A DNA stretch of 64,000 bases, taken from Treponema sp. (GTDB lineage Bacteria > Spirochaetota > Spirochaetia > Treponematales > Breznakiellaceae). The notes beneath the pieces are model-generated. The model saw only the letters and a list, made by a program, of their open reading frames with translations, did no database searches and was not told the DNA's origin. How positions within the stretch are numbered: position 1 is the first letter of the stretch; every line of letters starts with the position of its first letter. Positions 8,780 to 20,145 of this stretch are shown here, one piece after another. The position numbers were made by a program, and so were the translations under genes. The stretch lies in contig JAISAQ010000061.1 in NCBI GenBank assembly GCA_031266775.1, positions 1-64,000 of the forward strand, given 5' to 3'.

Positions 8780-10795
8780 ATGAAGATAACATCATCCCTT
8801 AAAAACCTTTCCGCCGCGCTGCTGGGGGCGGCGCTGTTTTTTTCGTGCGCGACGGGGGGAAACTCCACGGGAGGAAACTCCCGGGATTTTTCGGAACGGG
8901 AGGGCGGCCTTTCCGCCAAAACCCTCGCTCTTGTCCAAAACGCCGTTTTCGAGGTGGTGCTCCAAAAGCCGGAGGCGGAAAGCGTCGTGTATGAACGGGA
9001 ACTCGACTGGGATCAGGTTCCCTACGCGGCACGGACGGACAAGTATCTTTCCATAGGAACGGCCTTTGCAATATCAAAGACGGAACTTGTCACCGCCTTT
9101 CATGTGCTCAACCTGGGATACGAAAGTATCGCGTACAGCCGTTACTACATCAGGGATTCGGAGGGGAACGTCTTTGAGGTCGATTCTATAACAGGAGGCT
9201 CCAACGAACGGGACTTCCTTATCTTCACCGTAAAAGAAAAAACCTTCAAGGATTTTTTTACCTTTGAAAAGAATTTCAAAACAGGGCAGCCCGTGTACAG
9301 CATCGGAAACGCCCTGGGGGAAGGCATTGTAATACGAAACGGGCTTGTACTGGGAACGGCCCCGGAGGAGGAATCGGGAAGATGGAACCTCCTTAAATCG
9401 TCCGCCGACAGCAATCCCGGCAATTCGGGCGGTCCCCTTGTAACCTCTTCCGGCGGCGTAGTGGCCCTTGTCACAAGCCTCCGCGACAACATTCTCTATT
9501 CGGTTCCCGCGGAAGTCATTCTTGGCTTCGGGCGGACTTCTCTTGAATACCGCACAAGGCCGAATTACGGGCACCTGATCCTCTCAAACAACCGTATCCA
9601 GACATTCGAAACATCGGTTCCCCTGCCCGGCAATTACCGTTCTATCCGTTCGCGCCTTACCGCCGCCTACAAAAACGAATACCATGCGGCCATGACAAGG
9701 CTCTTTGAGGAAGCGCCCGAGTACCTTACCGGCCCGAACAACCGTTACCTCCTTAATTCGTCGCTGCCGTCGGTGTTTCCCGAACTTGATTTTGTGGATA
9801 AAGACGACAACAACTGGAAACTTTCGATCCTGGAGCGGCAAACCTACAGCCTTGCCGATGACGGCATACTGATGAACGCCCGGCTTGGAGGCTTCGGCAT
9901 TTACAAGATCATAAAGCCCCGGACAGTTCCCCTTGAACAGATCTCTACCGATCCCAAATACATCATGGATCTTGTTCTGCAAAACATACGCATGGAAAGA
10001 ACGCTCTGGGGCAGCGACAAATACCGCATCCTCTCTTTCGGCGAACCGGCCGCACAGGGCGGCTATACCGATTCTTTGGGAAGAAAGTGGATCACCGCCC
10101 ACTGGGTTATCGGCTTTAACGATGAAGTCTTCATCATGTTTATTCTTCCCCTGCCCAACGGGCCTGTCCTCATTACCACCATTCAGGACAGTGCCCATCT
10201 TGATGTCTACGAATGGGACATGAAGAAGATCTGCGATCACACCCACACGGTTTATTCGGCGGATTTCAAAGGATGGAATGAATTTTTTGCCCTTAAGGAA
10301 TTTGTGCCTGATTTTCTTGAAGATGTCCACTACACATGGGACGGGGAAAGAATCTCCTTTACATCGAAAGATGTTTCCCTTTCGGCCGGCGGAAACGTCT
10401 TCAGGTGGACCGACGCGTCGGAACTGTTTCTTGCCCCTTCATGGTACGCCGAAAACGGTACGGCTACCTTCGGCATACGCATGTACACCATCAACTGCGA
10501 TGTCCGGGGAAAGGAATACACGGTTCTCTTTAAAAACATAAAACCCGACGAACGGTTCGGCACAAGCGCCCTTGAAAGCTGGAACGACCTTGTGGAAGAA
10601 AAATATCCCTTTGACGGAAAGCCCGCCATATCCGTAAAGGACAACTCGGGCTCGGTGGGCGCCGTTCTCCGCGCGGAGAATCCCGCCGGGGATGTCAGAT
10701 ACACCCTGTACCTTTCCATGACGGACCCCGTGGACGAGGAAAACCTCAGCCGCCGCTTCGAAGCCCTGCGAAGGGGAATTACCGTGCGGAAATGA
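8780..10795 (+). CDS. Trypsin-like serine protease lipoprotein
   Basis: The open frame extends 35 codons further upstream, but I start it at 8780: there the protein begins MKITSSLKNL with a lipoprotein signal (GAALFFSC, lipidated Cys23), and a promoter abuts this ATG. The 671-residue product carries a protease domain at about residues 50-260 with His108 in TAFHVL, Asp145 in ERDFLIF and Ser216 in GNSGGP. The remaining 400 residues are beta-rich and match no domain I know. It is likely a periplasmic, membrane-anchored protease or substrate-binding protease-like protein, a distant cousin of the protease at 783 but without its barrel-like tail. It stands alone, convergent with the arabinofuranosidase gene, with a GC-rich inverted region (10798-10819) between the two stops. 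Confidence 0.88.
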   Translation: MKITSSLKNLSAALLGAALFFSCATGGNSTGGNSRDFSEREGGLSAKTLALVQNAVFEVVLQKPEAESVVYERELDWDQVPYAARTDKYLSIGTAFAISKTELVTAFHVLNLGYESIAYSRYYIRDSEGNVFEVDSITGGSNERDFLIFTVKEKTFKDFFTFEKNFKTGQPVYSIGNALGEGIVIRNGLVLGTAPEEESGRWNLLKSSADSNPGNSGGPLVTSSGGVVALVTSLRDNILYSVPAEVILGFGRTSLEYRTRPNYGHLILSNNRIQTFETSVPLPGNYRSIRSRLTAAYKNEYHAAMTRLFEEAPEYLTGPNNRYLLNSSLPSVFPELDFVDKDDNNWKLSILERQTYSLADDGILMNARLGGFGIYKIIKPRTVPLEQISTDPKYIMDLVLQNIRMERTLWGSDKYRILSFGEPAAQGGYTDSLGRKWITAHWVIGFNDEVFIMFILPLPNGPVLITTIQDSAHLDVYEWDMKKICDHTHTVYSADFKGWNEFFALKEFVPDFLEDVHYTWDGERISFTSKDVSLSAGGNVFRWTDASELFLAPSWYAENGTATFGIRMYTINCDVRGKEYTVLFKNIKPDERFGTSALESWNDLVEEKYPFDGKPAISVKDNSGSVGAVLRAENPAGDVRYTLYLSMTDPVDEENLSRRFEALRRGITVRK

Positions 10796-10861
10796 ACGGC
10801 CGCGCGGCGCGCGCCGGCCTTGGGCCCTATGGCAGTATAATTCCGGCGGAACCTTTCGCCG

Positions 10862-13471
<2,610 letters not shown>

Positions 13472-13475
<4 letters not shown>

Positions 13476-14464
13476 TGCCGCACCCCCTCTACACAATGAC
13501 AGGCGGCGCGCTGCCCTCTGCCCAGATCCCGCATGAGCGGGACTTCAGTTTTGCAGGATTCATTCGCCAAAGGGCACCGGGGATGAAAACGGCATCCCTG
13601 GGGAGGATTGGCAAGATTCGGCGGCGTGCCTTCAAGGCCGGATTTGCCCGACTTGTCCCCAATCACGGGAAGAGAACTTATAAGATGTTTGGTGTAGGGA
13701 TGCCGCGGGCTTTTAAAGATAAGCTGCGACGGCGCCTCTTCCACGAGGCGGCCCGCGTACATGATCCCCACCCTGTCGGCCACATTGGCGTGCACCGCCA
13801 TGTCGTGGGTCACAAGGAGCACCGTGTTTTTCGATTCCCCCTGTATTTCCTTAAGAAGCTGCAGTACGCCCCGCTGCACCACCACATCAAGGGCGGTAGT
13901 CGGCTCATCGGCAATAATAAGGCCCGGATGAAACACCGTCGCCAGGGCAATAGCCACCCGCTGGCGCATGCCCCCGGAAAGCTCGTGGGGATACAATCCA
14001 AGCACGTCAGGGGGCAGCCCCAGTTTCTTTACATGCTCGCGGATGCGTTCAAGAAATTCCTTCCGGTTTTTGATCCCTTCATGAGTGCTGATTATATCCT
14101 CAAATGTTTTTACTACCCTGCGCACGGGATTAAGCACGCTCATGGAACCCTGCATAACGTAGGAAATTTCTTTCCAGCGAATGTTTTTTCGCAGTTCTTC
14201 GCCGCTCACCTTCGTCATGTCAACGCTGCCGCGCTTGAACTGGTAATTCACGCTGCCTTCGTAAATTTTAAGGGGAGGTTTTATTGTTCCCGAAAGAACC
14301 TTTATCAGGGTGGTCTTTCCGCAGCTTGATTCCCCGGCAACCCCGTAAATCTCGTTGGGCTCCAATGTCAGGGACACATCGTCAATGGCGCGGACCGTGC
14401 GGGAAACGCCGTACATTTCCGTCCGGTAGTATGCCTTCAGGTTTTTTACGCTCAGGAACGGCAT
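13472..14464 (-). CDS. Oligopeptide/oligosaccharide ABC transporter ATPase (OppD/DppD type)
   Basis: A 330-residue ATPase partner of the gene that follows. Walker A is GESSCGKTT, where Ser replaces the usual Gly at the fourth position, a tolerated variant. The Q-loop is [13 protein letters not shown], the signature [12 protein letters not shown], Walker [15 protein letters not shown], and the H-loop LVTHDMAV. The oligopeptide-type C-terminal domain contains [14 protein letters not shown], four cysteines spaced as in iron-sulfur or zinc-binding Dpp/Opp tails. The start lies 2 nt after the stop of the permease gene upstream, with GGGGG as ribosome site. The two ATPases should form a heterodimer under the two permeases at 14467-16407. 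Confidence 0.94.
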
Positions 14465-14466
14465 GA

Positions 14467-15324
14467 TTAGGCCCCCATCCGGCGAAGCCGGGTCCTGGGA
14501 TCGATATATTCATTCACGCTGGAAAAAAGAAGATACAGCCCCAGAAAAAGAACTATCGAAACGGCAATGGGAGCGGCCAGCCACCACCATATTCCCGACA
14601 TCAGCGCCTGATGAGAGTTTGCCCAATAAATGGTGGAACCAAGAGACGGGGACATAACATCGGAAAGCCCGAGGATTCCCAGGGTTACTTCCATGCCAAT
14701 GGACCAGATCATGTTATTAATGGTTGTAGCAAACACTACCGGTAATACGAACGGAAGATGTTCCGTCATCGTAATGCGCAGCGGTTTTGATCCCGAATAC
14801 ACGGCGGTTCTTGTAAAGGATCTTTCCTTGAGGCTTAAAACCTGGGCCCTGATAAGCCGGGCGTCCCAGGGCCACCCAAAGATGCCCAGAAATACCGCCA
14901 GGGAAACAATGCTCATCTGCCCGCGGATAAGAAAGCTGATAAGTATCAGTATGGGAAGCACCGGCATAACCACGAAGCTGTCGTTGATTGCCATGAGGAA
15001 TTTGTCGATAACGCCGCCCCGGTAGCCTGCGGTCAGGCCCACGAACACCGCTATTACCCGCGAAACCAGAGCAGTCAGGATTCCCAAATAAAGACTGTTG
15101 CGGACCGCAAAGGTCATCCACCAGAAAATATCCTGGCCGCGGGTATTGGTCCCAAAGAAGTGCTGCGCCGAAGGGGGAAGATCCATTCCCACCTGAAAGG
15201 TCTTGGTCATATCGTAAGGTGAAACCAGGGAAAGAAACGTCAGGCCCAGAATGACCAGGAGGAAAATAAAACCAATACGGAAGCGCCCGTCGTAGTGCAG
15301 AAGATCCCGAAGTACTTTAAACAT
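14467..15324 (-). CDS. ABC transporter permease (OppC/DppC type)
   Basis: A 285-residue inner membrane subunit. One N-terminal helix ([20 protein letters not shown]) is followed by a periplasmic loop containing [14 protein letters not shown], the usual DppC landmark before the transport domain, and five more helices. The EAA-type coupling loop reads [21 protein letters not shown] set the start at 15324 because GGAGG lies 10 nt upstream; the frame is open for 11 more codons without a better ribosome site. It sits 72 bp after the OppB-type permease and 2 nt before the OppD-type ATPase. It should form the heteromeric channel with the permease at 15397-16407. Confidence 0.93.
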   Translation of the reverse strand: MFKVLRDLLHYDGRFRIGFIFLLVILGLTFLSLVSPYDMTKTFQVGMDLPPSAQHFFGTNTRGQDIFWWMTFAVRNSLYLGILTALVSRVIAVFVGLTAGYRGGVIDKFLMAINDSFVVMPVLPILILISFLIRGQMSIVSLAVFLGIFGWPWDARLIRAQVLSLKERSFTRTAVYSGSKPLRITMTEHLPFVLPVVFATTINNMIWSIGMEVTLGILGLSDVMSPSLGSTIYWANSHQALMSGIWWWLAAPIAVSIVLFLGLYLLFSSVNEYIDPRTRLRRMGA

Positions 15325-15396
15325 GATAACCTTGCCTCCATACGGCTGAATAACCACGCATAAAATCGAACAGGAAACGAAGTTTCATGACGCCTC

Positions 15397-16407
15397 CTAC
15401 TGTATCCTGACCCGCGGATCAAACAACGGGTACAACAGATCCATGAGAAGAGCCGCCGTCGCCACTCCAACTATAGAAAAAATGGTAATACCCATTACCA
15501 GGGAATAATCGTTCGCCAGAATCGCGCTGTAGGCCAGGTAGCCCAGACCGGGATAGGTGAATATGACTTCCAGTATCAGGGCGCCGTTGAATATCATGCC
15601 GAGCTGAAGGGCAAGCCCCGTAACCTGGGGCAGCAGGGCATTACGGATCACATACCCGAACAGGATCTTTTTTTCTTTCAAACCCGCAGTCTCGGCATAC
15701 ACCACGTAGTCTTCGCTGATTATATTCGACGTCAGAGACTTCATGCCGATGAACCAGCTCCCAATGCCGACTATTATCAGGCTGAGCGCGGGGAGCAGGG
15801 AATGATAGAGCACGGTTACCGCAAAACGCAGGCTGAATTCGGGCTGGTCGCCCATGGGGTATGCCCCCCGGATGGGGAAAACCGGCCATATATAGGCGAA
15901 GAGCCAGACCAGAAGCAGGGCCATGATGTAATAGGGAATGGGACGTACCCCCTGGCTCAGCACATCAATAGTCCCAAGGAAGCGGTTTTGGGGGTAGTAG
16001 CTCGAAAGTCCGCCCAGGAGGTTGCCGAGTATCCATGAAATAATAGTCGCCGTCAGAAGCAGGCCCAAGGTCCAGGGCATGGCGTTCATGATAAGACGCA
16101 GGACAGGCGTCGGGTAAACCGAAAGGGAGGGCCCCAGGTCGCCCCGGAAGAACCGGGCCCAGAAATTCACATACTGCTCCCATTTGCTCCCTTCAAGCCC
16201 GTACAACTCCGACAGGGCTTTCCTCATGCTCTCAAGCCCGGCGGCGCCGAACTGCCCTCCCGAGGCCATTAATCTGGAAACCTGGGCTTCCACCGGATCG
16301 CTGGGAGAAAGCCGGGGGATGATGAACGTCACAGTAACACCCAAAAAAATAACCATGACATATTGGCCGATTCGCAGAAGTACATAATTCAATAAAAATT
16401 TACGCAC
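15397..16407 (-). CDS. ABC transporter permease (OppB/DppB type)
   Basis: A 336-residue inner membrane subunit with about six helices. The N-terminus ([30 protein letters not shown]) and the [16 protein letters not shown] segment are typical of the OppB/DppB family, as is the EAA loop ([22 protein letters not shown]) and the end [11 protein letters not shown]. The start is GTG with AGGGCG a few bases upstream. It lies 117 bp after the binding-protein gene, separated by a strong hairpin/T-run and a palindrome, so it is probably expressed at a lower level than the binding protein. It works with the permease at 14467-15324. Confidence 0.93.
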   Translation of the reverse strand: MRKFLLNYVLLRIGQYVMVIFLGVTVTFIIPRLSPSDPVEAQVSRLMASGGQFGAAGLESMRKALSELYGLEGSKWEQYVNFWARFFRGDLGPSLSVYPTPVLRLIMNAMPWTLGLLLTATIISWILGNLLGGLSSYYPQNRFLGTIDVLSQGVRPIPYYIMALLLVWLFAYIWPVFPIRGAYPMGDQPEFSLRFAVTVLYHSLLPALSLIIVGIGSWFIGMKSLTSNIISEDYVVYAETAGLKEKKILFGYVIRNALLPQVTGLALQLGMIFNGALILEVIFTYPGLGYLAYSAILANDYSLVMGITIFSIVGVATAALLMDLLYPLFDPRVRIQ

Positions 16408-16434
16408 CGCCCTAACCTCGCGTTTTTAAGCGGA

Positions 16435-16466
16435 AGTTGTTCAAAAACTGAAGTTATTGAACAACT
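16435..16466. repeat. Intergenic palindrome, family copy 1
   Basis: Left arm AGTTGTTCAAAAACT (16435-16449) and right arm AGTTATTGAACAACT (16452-16466) pair over 15 bp with one mismatch and a 2-nt centre. The core AAAACT/AGTT is shared with the palindromes at 24664 and 26827, while the flanking arm sequence differs but still pairs. Confidence 0.7.
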
Positions 16467-16471
16467 CTATT

Positions 16472-16504
16472 AAAAAAATTCCTCCCGGTATTGCTGCCGG
16501 GAGG
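16472..16504 (-). terminator. Intra-operon terminator/attenuator after the binding protein
   Basis: Read on the minus strand, an 8-bp perfect stem (CCTCCCGG and CCGGGAGG, 8-nt loop) is followed by AA and seven T residues. It lies directly after the solute-binding protein stop and before the permease genes, the classic position for a leaky terminator that gives excess binding protein. Confidence 0.8.
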
Positions 16505-16524
16505 TACACAAAGAGAACTTTTGC

Positions 16525-18456
16525 TTACTTGCCGGTAGACCGGAATCTTACATACATATACCGTGAGTTACCCCAGTTAGGGACCGGGTCGGTATAAGGA
16601 TCATTGATGGTCGGGTACCCCGTCCAATAGTATTCATCCATGCAGGTGAACACATTGTATGAACAAATGGGAATCTCATTCATGTCGTCCACAGCCAGCT
16701 GCACATACTCCTTTCCCAATTCGATGACTTTGGGATCGTCGAAGTCAAGCTGGCGGATACTGTCAACGATGGTGTCAAGTTTGGGATTCCGCCAGCGTGA
16801 ATAATTCCGCCCGGCGGCAAGCTGCCCCGAAGGCCGGTACAGGCTGGAATGGAATGTCCCCAGGAAGTAGAACAGATCCGGGTGGCCGCCCCAAGTCTCG
16901 ATGTCCCACATGAACGACGCCTCAAAATTCCCCTGCCGCGCAAGGGTCCAGCGATCGGTGCTTACTTCCATGGTGGCGTCGACGCCGAATTCCCTCCAGC
17001 ATTCCACCACCATGGCGGCGGCGCGGTTCATTGAGGGTTCAAGGTCCGTATTGGCAAGCAGGTTGATTCTGAAAGGCGCGCCGTCATTGAATTCCCACAT
17101 ATTCCTGCTGTTGCGCCGGAGCCCGGCCTTCTTCATCAGTTTTTCGGCGGAGGCCAGATCCCGCTTCCACCAGCCCGCCCCGATGTACTTCTTGATGTCC
17201 GCGGTGTTTGTGGGGACCATGTCGCCCAGGGACTTGCGGGCCTCGGCGGCGATCTCCACCGCCGCGTTGGGGTTGTAGGGCTTGATGGAGGTGCCATCCC
17301 CAAGATCCAGGGCGTAGTTCTGAAGCCAGCCTTCAAGAGGTTCAAAATAAATGGACGGGTACATCCCCGTGGGCGGTATGGCAAGAGCCGAAACCGTCAT
17401 GGCGCCCCGGTAGGAGGCGATGGCCAGCCGGGTAATGTCGATGGACAGAGTCAGGGCCCATCGTACGTTCCTGTCATTGAGGCCGCGCTTCTCATGATTG
17501 AACACGATAGCGGGGAGAGTGGGATCCGGATGGCCCCAGGGGAAACCGGGGAACCATGTCTTTGTGGTAGGATTGCTCCTTGCCAGGGCAATGACTCCTT
17601 CGGGGGCAATGTCGTGGATCACGTCAATTTGATGGTTCTGCTGGGACATGACCTTGACATCGCTGGTACCGGCGTGGATATACATGGCGTACTGGGGCGA
17701 CTGCGCCAGGCTGCCCATGAGGGCCAGGGTGGTCCTCTGCCAGTCGGACCGCTTTTCCCAGAGGAACCAGTTACCCTGAGGGTCGAAGCTCTTGAGCGTG
17801 TAGGGTCCAAGACTGACGGGAGGGTTGAAGGTAAAAGCCAGCACATCGCTCTGCTTCTCGAATATATGCTTGGGCATGATGTAACAGGCGTCCCACCGGA
17901 CGGTAAAGTACGCGTGGAACCGTGAGTTGGGCGATTTAAGGTTAAAAACCACGGTGTAGTTATCGGACTTGGTGATACCGGCCACGGACTCGTTGAACTG
18001 CCCGTTATAGTTGAGGCCCGGGGTTTTCATGTGGGTTTCCACGGTGTAGACAAGATCGTCGGCGGTAAATTCAACGCCGTCACTCCAGAAAATGCCCCTG
18101 CGCAGCTTTACCGTCATCTGGGTAAAGTCCCTGTTGTAAATGGGTTTTTCGGAAGCCAGCGCGTTTTCCCAGACCCCATTAAGCCCGGCGTCGGGATCGA
18201 TGTACCAAAGGGTATCAAGGGCGAGCTGCTGAAAACCCGTGGCGGCGCCCCGAAAACCGGGGGCCCAGCGGTTGAAATTATCCGCCGGAGTAATGCGGCC
18301 GTCGGGATTCTCCAATATGATCGTTTGATTACGGGGCACATTGGCGCCTTCTATCATCTGTGCGCCGCTTGCGCCCCGGCCGCCCTGAGCTCCGGGCCCG
18401 GCAAACAGAAGACCGCACAGGCTGAATATCAAGGCCACGATTAACAGTTTCTTCAT
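16525..18456 (-). CDS. Extracellular solute-binding protein, family 5 (oligosaccharide/peptide)
   Basis: A 643-residue periplasmic binding protein. The signal peptide is MKKLLIVALIFSLCGLLFAG with no lipobox cysteine, so it is probably soluble after cleavage or carries an alternative anchor. The SBP_bac_5 body has the typical LRRGIFWSDGVEFTADDLVYT motif near residue 120 and the second-lobe DRWTLARQGNFEASFMWDIE region. I start it at 18456, where GAGGAGGAG lies 5 nt upstream of MKKLL; the open frame runs 23 codons further without a signal-like start. It heads the importer/arabinofuranosidase operon. Family 5 proteins bind peptides but in several bacteria also oligosaccharides; the downstream GH51 gene favours arabino-oligosaccharides here. 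Confidence 0.94.
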   Translation of the reverse strand: MKKLLIVALIFSLCGLLFAGPGAQGGRGASGAQMIEGANVPRNQTIILENPDGRITPADNFNRWAPGFRGAATGFQQLALDTLWYIDPDAGLNGVWENALASEKPIYNRDFTQMTVKLRRGIFWSDGVEFTADDLVYTVETHMKTPGLNYNGQFNESVAGITKSDNYTVVFNLKSPNSRFHAYFTVRWDACYIMPKHIFEKQSDVLAFTFNPPVSLGPYTLKSFDPQGNWFLWEKRSDWQRTTLALMGSLAQSPQYAMYIHAGTSDVKVMSQQNHQIDVIHDIAPEGVIALARSNPTTKTWFPGFPWGHPDPTLPAIVFNHEKRGLNDRNVRWALTLSIDITRLAIASYRGAMTVSALAIPPTGMYPSIYFEPLEGWLQNYALDLGDGTSIKPYNPNAAVEIAAEARKSLGDMVPTNTADIKKYIGAGWWKRDLASAEKLMKKAGLRRNSRNMWEFNDGAPFRINLLANTDLEPSMNRAAAMVVECWREFGVDATMEVSTDRWTLARQGNFEASFMWDIETWGGHPDLFYFLGTFHSSLYRPSGQLAAGRNYSRWRNPKLDTIVDSIRQLDFDDPKVIELGKEYVQLAVDDMNEIPICSYNVFTCMDEYYWTGYPTINDPYTDPVPNWGNSRYMYVRFRSTGK

Positions 18457-18490
18457 GTTTCTCCTCCTCGAAATTTCTTGTGATTCCACT

Positions 18491-18513
18491 GAACCACATG
18501 GTTCTACCGAACC
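18491..18513. promoter_or_regulatory. Candidate operator of three alternating GAACC/GGTTC half-sites
   Basis: GAACC (18491-18495), GGTTC (18500-18504) and GAACC (18509-18513) are separated by 4 bp each, so the middle half-site forms an inverted repeat with either neighbour at a 9-bp period. They sit just downstream of the predicted start point of the importer operon, a position suited to a repressor or a roadblock. No regulator gene in the window is an obvious partner. Confidence 0.55.
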
Positions 18514-18530
18514 ATTAAGGATCATAAGGT

Positions 18531-18559
18531 AGTATCAGGGACTTTTTCGGATCTGTCAA
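18531..18559 (-). promoter_or_regulatory. Candidate promoter of the importer/abfA operon
   Basis: On the minus strand TTGACA (18559-18554) and GATACT (18536-18531) are 17 bp apart, upstream of the binding-protein start at 18456. The predicted transcript would have a leader of about 65 nt that includes the GAACC/GGTTC array. Confidence 0.6.
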
Positions 18560-18642
18560 CAAAAATAATATTTATCAAAATTATTGATATATAAATAGCG
18601 CACCGCATTGCCTCACGTAAAATTCAAACTGCAGGCGCGCCC

Positions 18643-18674
18643 TTGACAATTATTACAATTGTATGTATATTGTA
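18643..18674 (+). promoter_or_regulatory. Promoter and candidate operator of the vapBC-SDR operon
   Basis: TTGACA (18643-18648) and TATATT (18666-18671) are 17 bp apart. A perfect 10-bp palindrome TACAATTGTA (18654-18663) lies in the spacer, and TACAAT (18654-18659) pairs with ATTGTA (18669-18674) across the -10. Such an inverted repeat over the promoter is where a VapBC complex would be expected to autorepress. Confidence 0.65.
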
Positions 18675-18692
18675 TGAAGCAAGGAGAAAAAT

Positions 18693-18938
18693 ATGCCGTT
18701 ATTACAGGTAAGGGATTTTCCTGAAGATGTTTATGAGGAAATTACTTTTGAAGCCCGCAGGCGGAACAGGACAATAGCCCAACAGACAACTATTCTCATA
18801 AAAAAAGGGCTCGGCGAGGAAATGTCAAACAGGGAACGAAGAAAATTTGCCGTAGAAAAAACCCTTGCCCGGGATGTACCCCAACAGGCAAAATTGCCGG
18901 ATTATGTACAATTTGTTCGTGAGGACAGGGACAGATGA
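18693..18938 (+). CDS. vapB: Antitoxin of a VapBC/FitAB-type toxin-antitoxin pair
   Basis: An 81-residue protein. Residues 1-45 (LLQVRDFPEDVYEEITFEARRRNRTIAQQTTILIKKGL) follow the ribbon-helix-helix pattern of FitA/VapB antitoxins, which dimerise on DNA. The C-terminal tail (VEKTLARDVPQQAKLPDYVQF) would thread into the toxin active site. AAGGAG precedes the ATG by 6 nt. Its last codons overlap the toxin start (ATGA), the usual coupling in these pairs. The pair is visibly AT-richer than its surroundings, consistent with acquisition. Likely autoregulated by the palindrome over its promoter. Confidence 0.85.
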   Translation: MPLLQVRDFPEDVYEEITFEARRRNRTIAQQTTILIKKGLGEEMSNRERRKFAVEKTLARDVPQQAKLPDYVQFVREDRDR

Positions 18939-19360
18939 CGGGGGTGCTTGATGTATGCGGGGCAATGGAAATTTTGCTGCAAAAGGAAAAAGCGGATGCG
19001 TTTGGCAACATAGTACAGGAAGCCGCGCTTGTCATAGCGCCGGATCTGTATATTTCTGAATTAACAAATACTTTGTGGAAATATTACCGGGCAGCTATTT
19101 TAACCAAAGATGAATGTGTACAATATATAAAAGACGGAATAAGTTATGTAGATAAATTTATAAACGGCAAAGATATGTGGCAGGAGGCGTTTTCAGAGGG
19201 AATAAACAATAACCATTCAATATACGATATGTTTTATATGGTTACCGCAAGAAGAAATGACGGCGTACTCATAACCAATGATTCAGTTTTAGCGGAAATA
19301 TGCAGAAACAATAATATTCAAATATACGATCCGGTTCCAAAAACAGGAGGTCACCAATGA
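18935..19360 (+). CDS. vapC: PIN-domain toxin (VapC-type ribonuclease)
   Basis: A 141-residue PIN-domain protein expected to cleave RNA, commonly tRNA, when freed from its antitoxin. The acidic active-site residues are visible: Asp6 in GVLDVCGAME, Glu42 in LYISELTN, Asp99 in HSIYDMFYMVTARR and Asp117 in LITNDSVLAE. The first motif reads LDVCG where many members have LDTS. It overlaps the antitoxin by 4 nt at its start and a short-chain dehydrogenase gene by 4 nt at its end, so three genes are translationally chained. AT-rich codon use contrasts with the GC-rich dehydrogenase that follows. Confidence 0.9.
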   Translation: MTGVLDVCGAMEILLQKEKADAFGNIVQEAALVIAPDLYISELTNTLWKYYRAAILTKDECVQYIKDGISYVDKFINGKDMWQEAFSEGINNNHSIYDMFYMVTARRNDGVLITNDSVLAEICRNNNIQIYDPVPKTGGHQ

Positions 19361-20145
19361 AGGAAATCGTTAACAAAATCAAACTGACGGGAAAAACCGC
19401 CGTCGTTACCGGGGGCCACAGCGGCATAGGCAGGGGAATTGTGGAGGCATTTGCCCAGGCGGGCGCGGCCGGCATCCTCATCGCCGGCAGGCGCGAAGAA
19501 ATGGGGAAGGCCGCCGCACAAGAGGTGTCAAGGGAACACGGGGTAAACTGCGCCTTCCGCCGCGCGGACATTACGGCGGCGGCGGACAGGGAGGCGCTCA
19601 TAAACGACGCGGTCTCGCGTTTCGGCCGGATCGACATTCTTGTGAACAACGCCGGCATTACCCATGTCGAAAACGCCGAAGACATTTCATGGGAAAACTG
19701 GCGCAAAGTCATGGATATCAACCTGGATTCGCTCTTCTTTCTTTCCCAGGCAGCCGGCAGGGTGATGATCAAACAGAAGGGAGGCTGTATCATCAACATC
19801 TCTTCCAATTCCGACCGGCTGGTCATGACTCCCCAGCGCCAGACGGTGTACAACGCAAGCAAGGCCGCGGTCAGCATGATGACCAAATGCCTCGCCTATG
19901 AATGGGCGGAGCATAACATACGGGTCAACGCCGTTTCGCCCGGCTACATACAGAGTGACATACTGCCCGAAGGGGTCCGCAAAGACGGCAAAAAATTCCG
20001 CGATGTCTGGACCGAAATGATCCCCATGGGCCGTTTCGGCTATGCGGAGGAAGTAGGCGCCATTGTACTTTTCGCCGCAAGCGACATCTGCCCCTTCCTC
20101 AACGGTTCGGTGATCCTGGCGGACGGCGGCTACCACTTAACCTAG
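19357..20145 (+). CDS. Short-chain dehydrogenase/reductase in the toxin-antitoxin operon
   Basis: A 262-residue classical SDR using NAD(P)H on an unidentified alcohol or ketone, probably a sugar or polyol. The cofactor site TGGHSGIGRG is near residue 17-26, NNAG near 92, the catalytic Tyr-Lys pair is in VYNASKAAVSM, and the C-terminus [17 protein letters not shown] is typical of 3-oxoacyl-reductase/gluconate 5-dehydrogenase-like SDRs. GGAGG 6 nt before the ATG supports independent initiation in addition to the ATGA overlap with the toxin gene. Its stop overlaps, on the opposite strand, the stop of the ArsR-like regulator, sharing CTAG. It is GC-rich like the chromosome, unlike the toxin-antitoxin genes before it. 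Confidence 0.92.
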   Translation: MKEIVNKIKLTGKTAVVTGGHSGIGRGIVEAFAQAGAAGILIAGRREEMGKAAAQEVSREHGVNCAFRRADITAAADREALINDAVSRFGRIDILVNNAGITHVENAEDISWENWRKVMDINLDSLFFLSQAAGRVMIKQKGGCIINISSNSDRLVMTPQRQTVYNASKAAVSMMTKCLAYEWAEHNIRVNAVSPGYIQSDILPEGVRKDGKKFRDVWTEMIPMGRFGYAEEVGAIVLFAASDICPFLNGSVILADGGYHLT

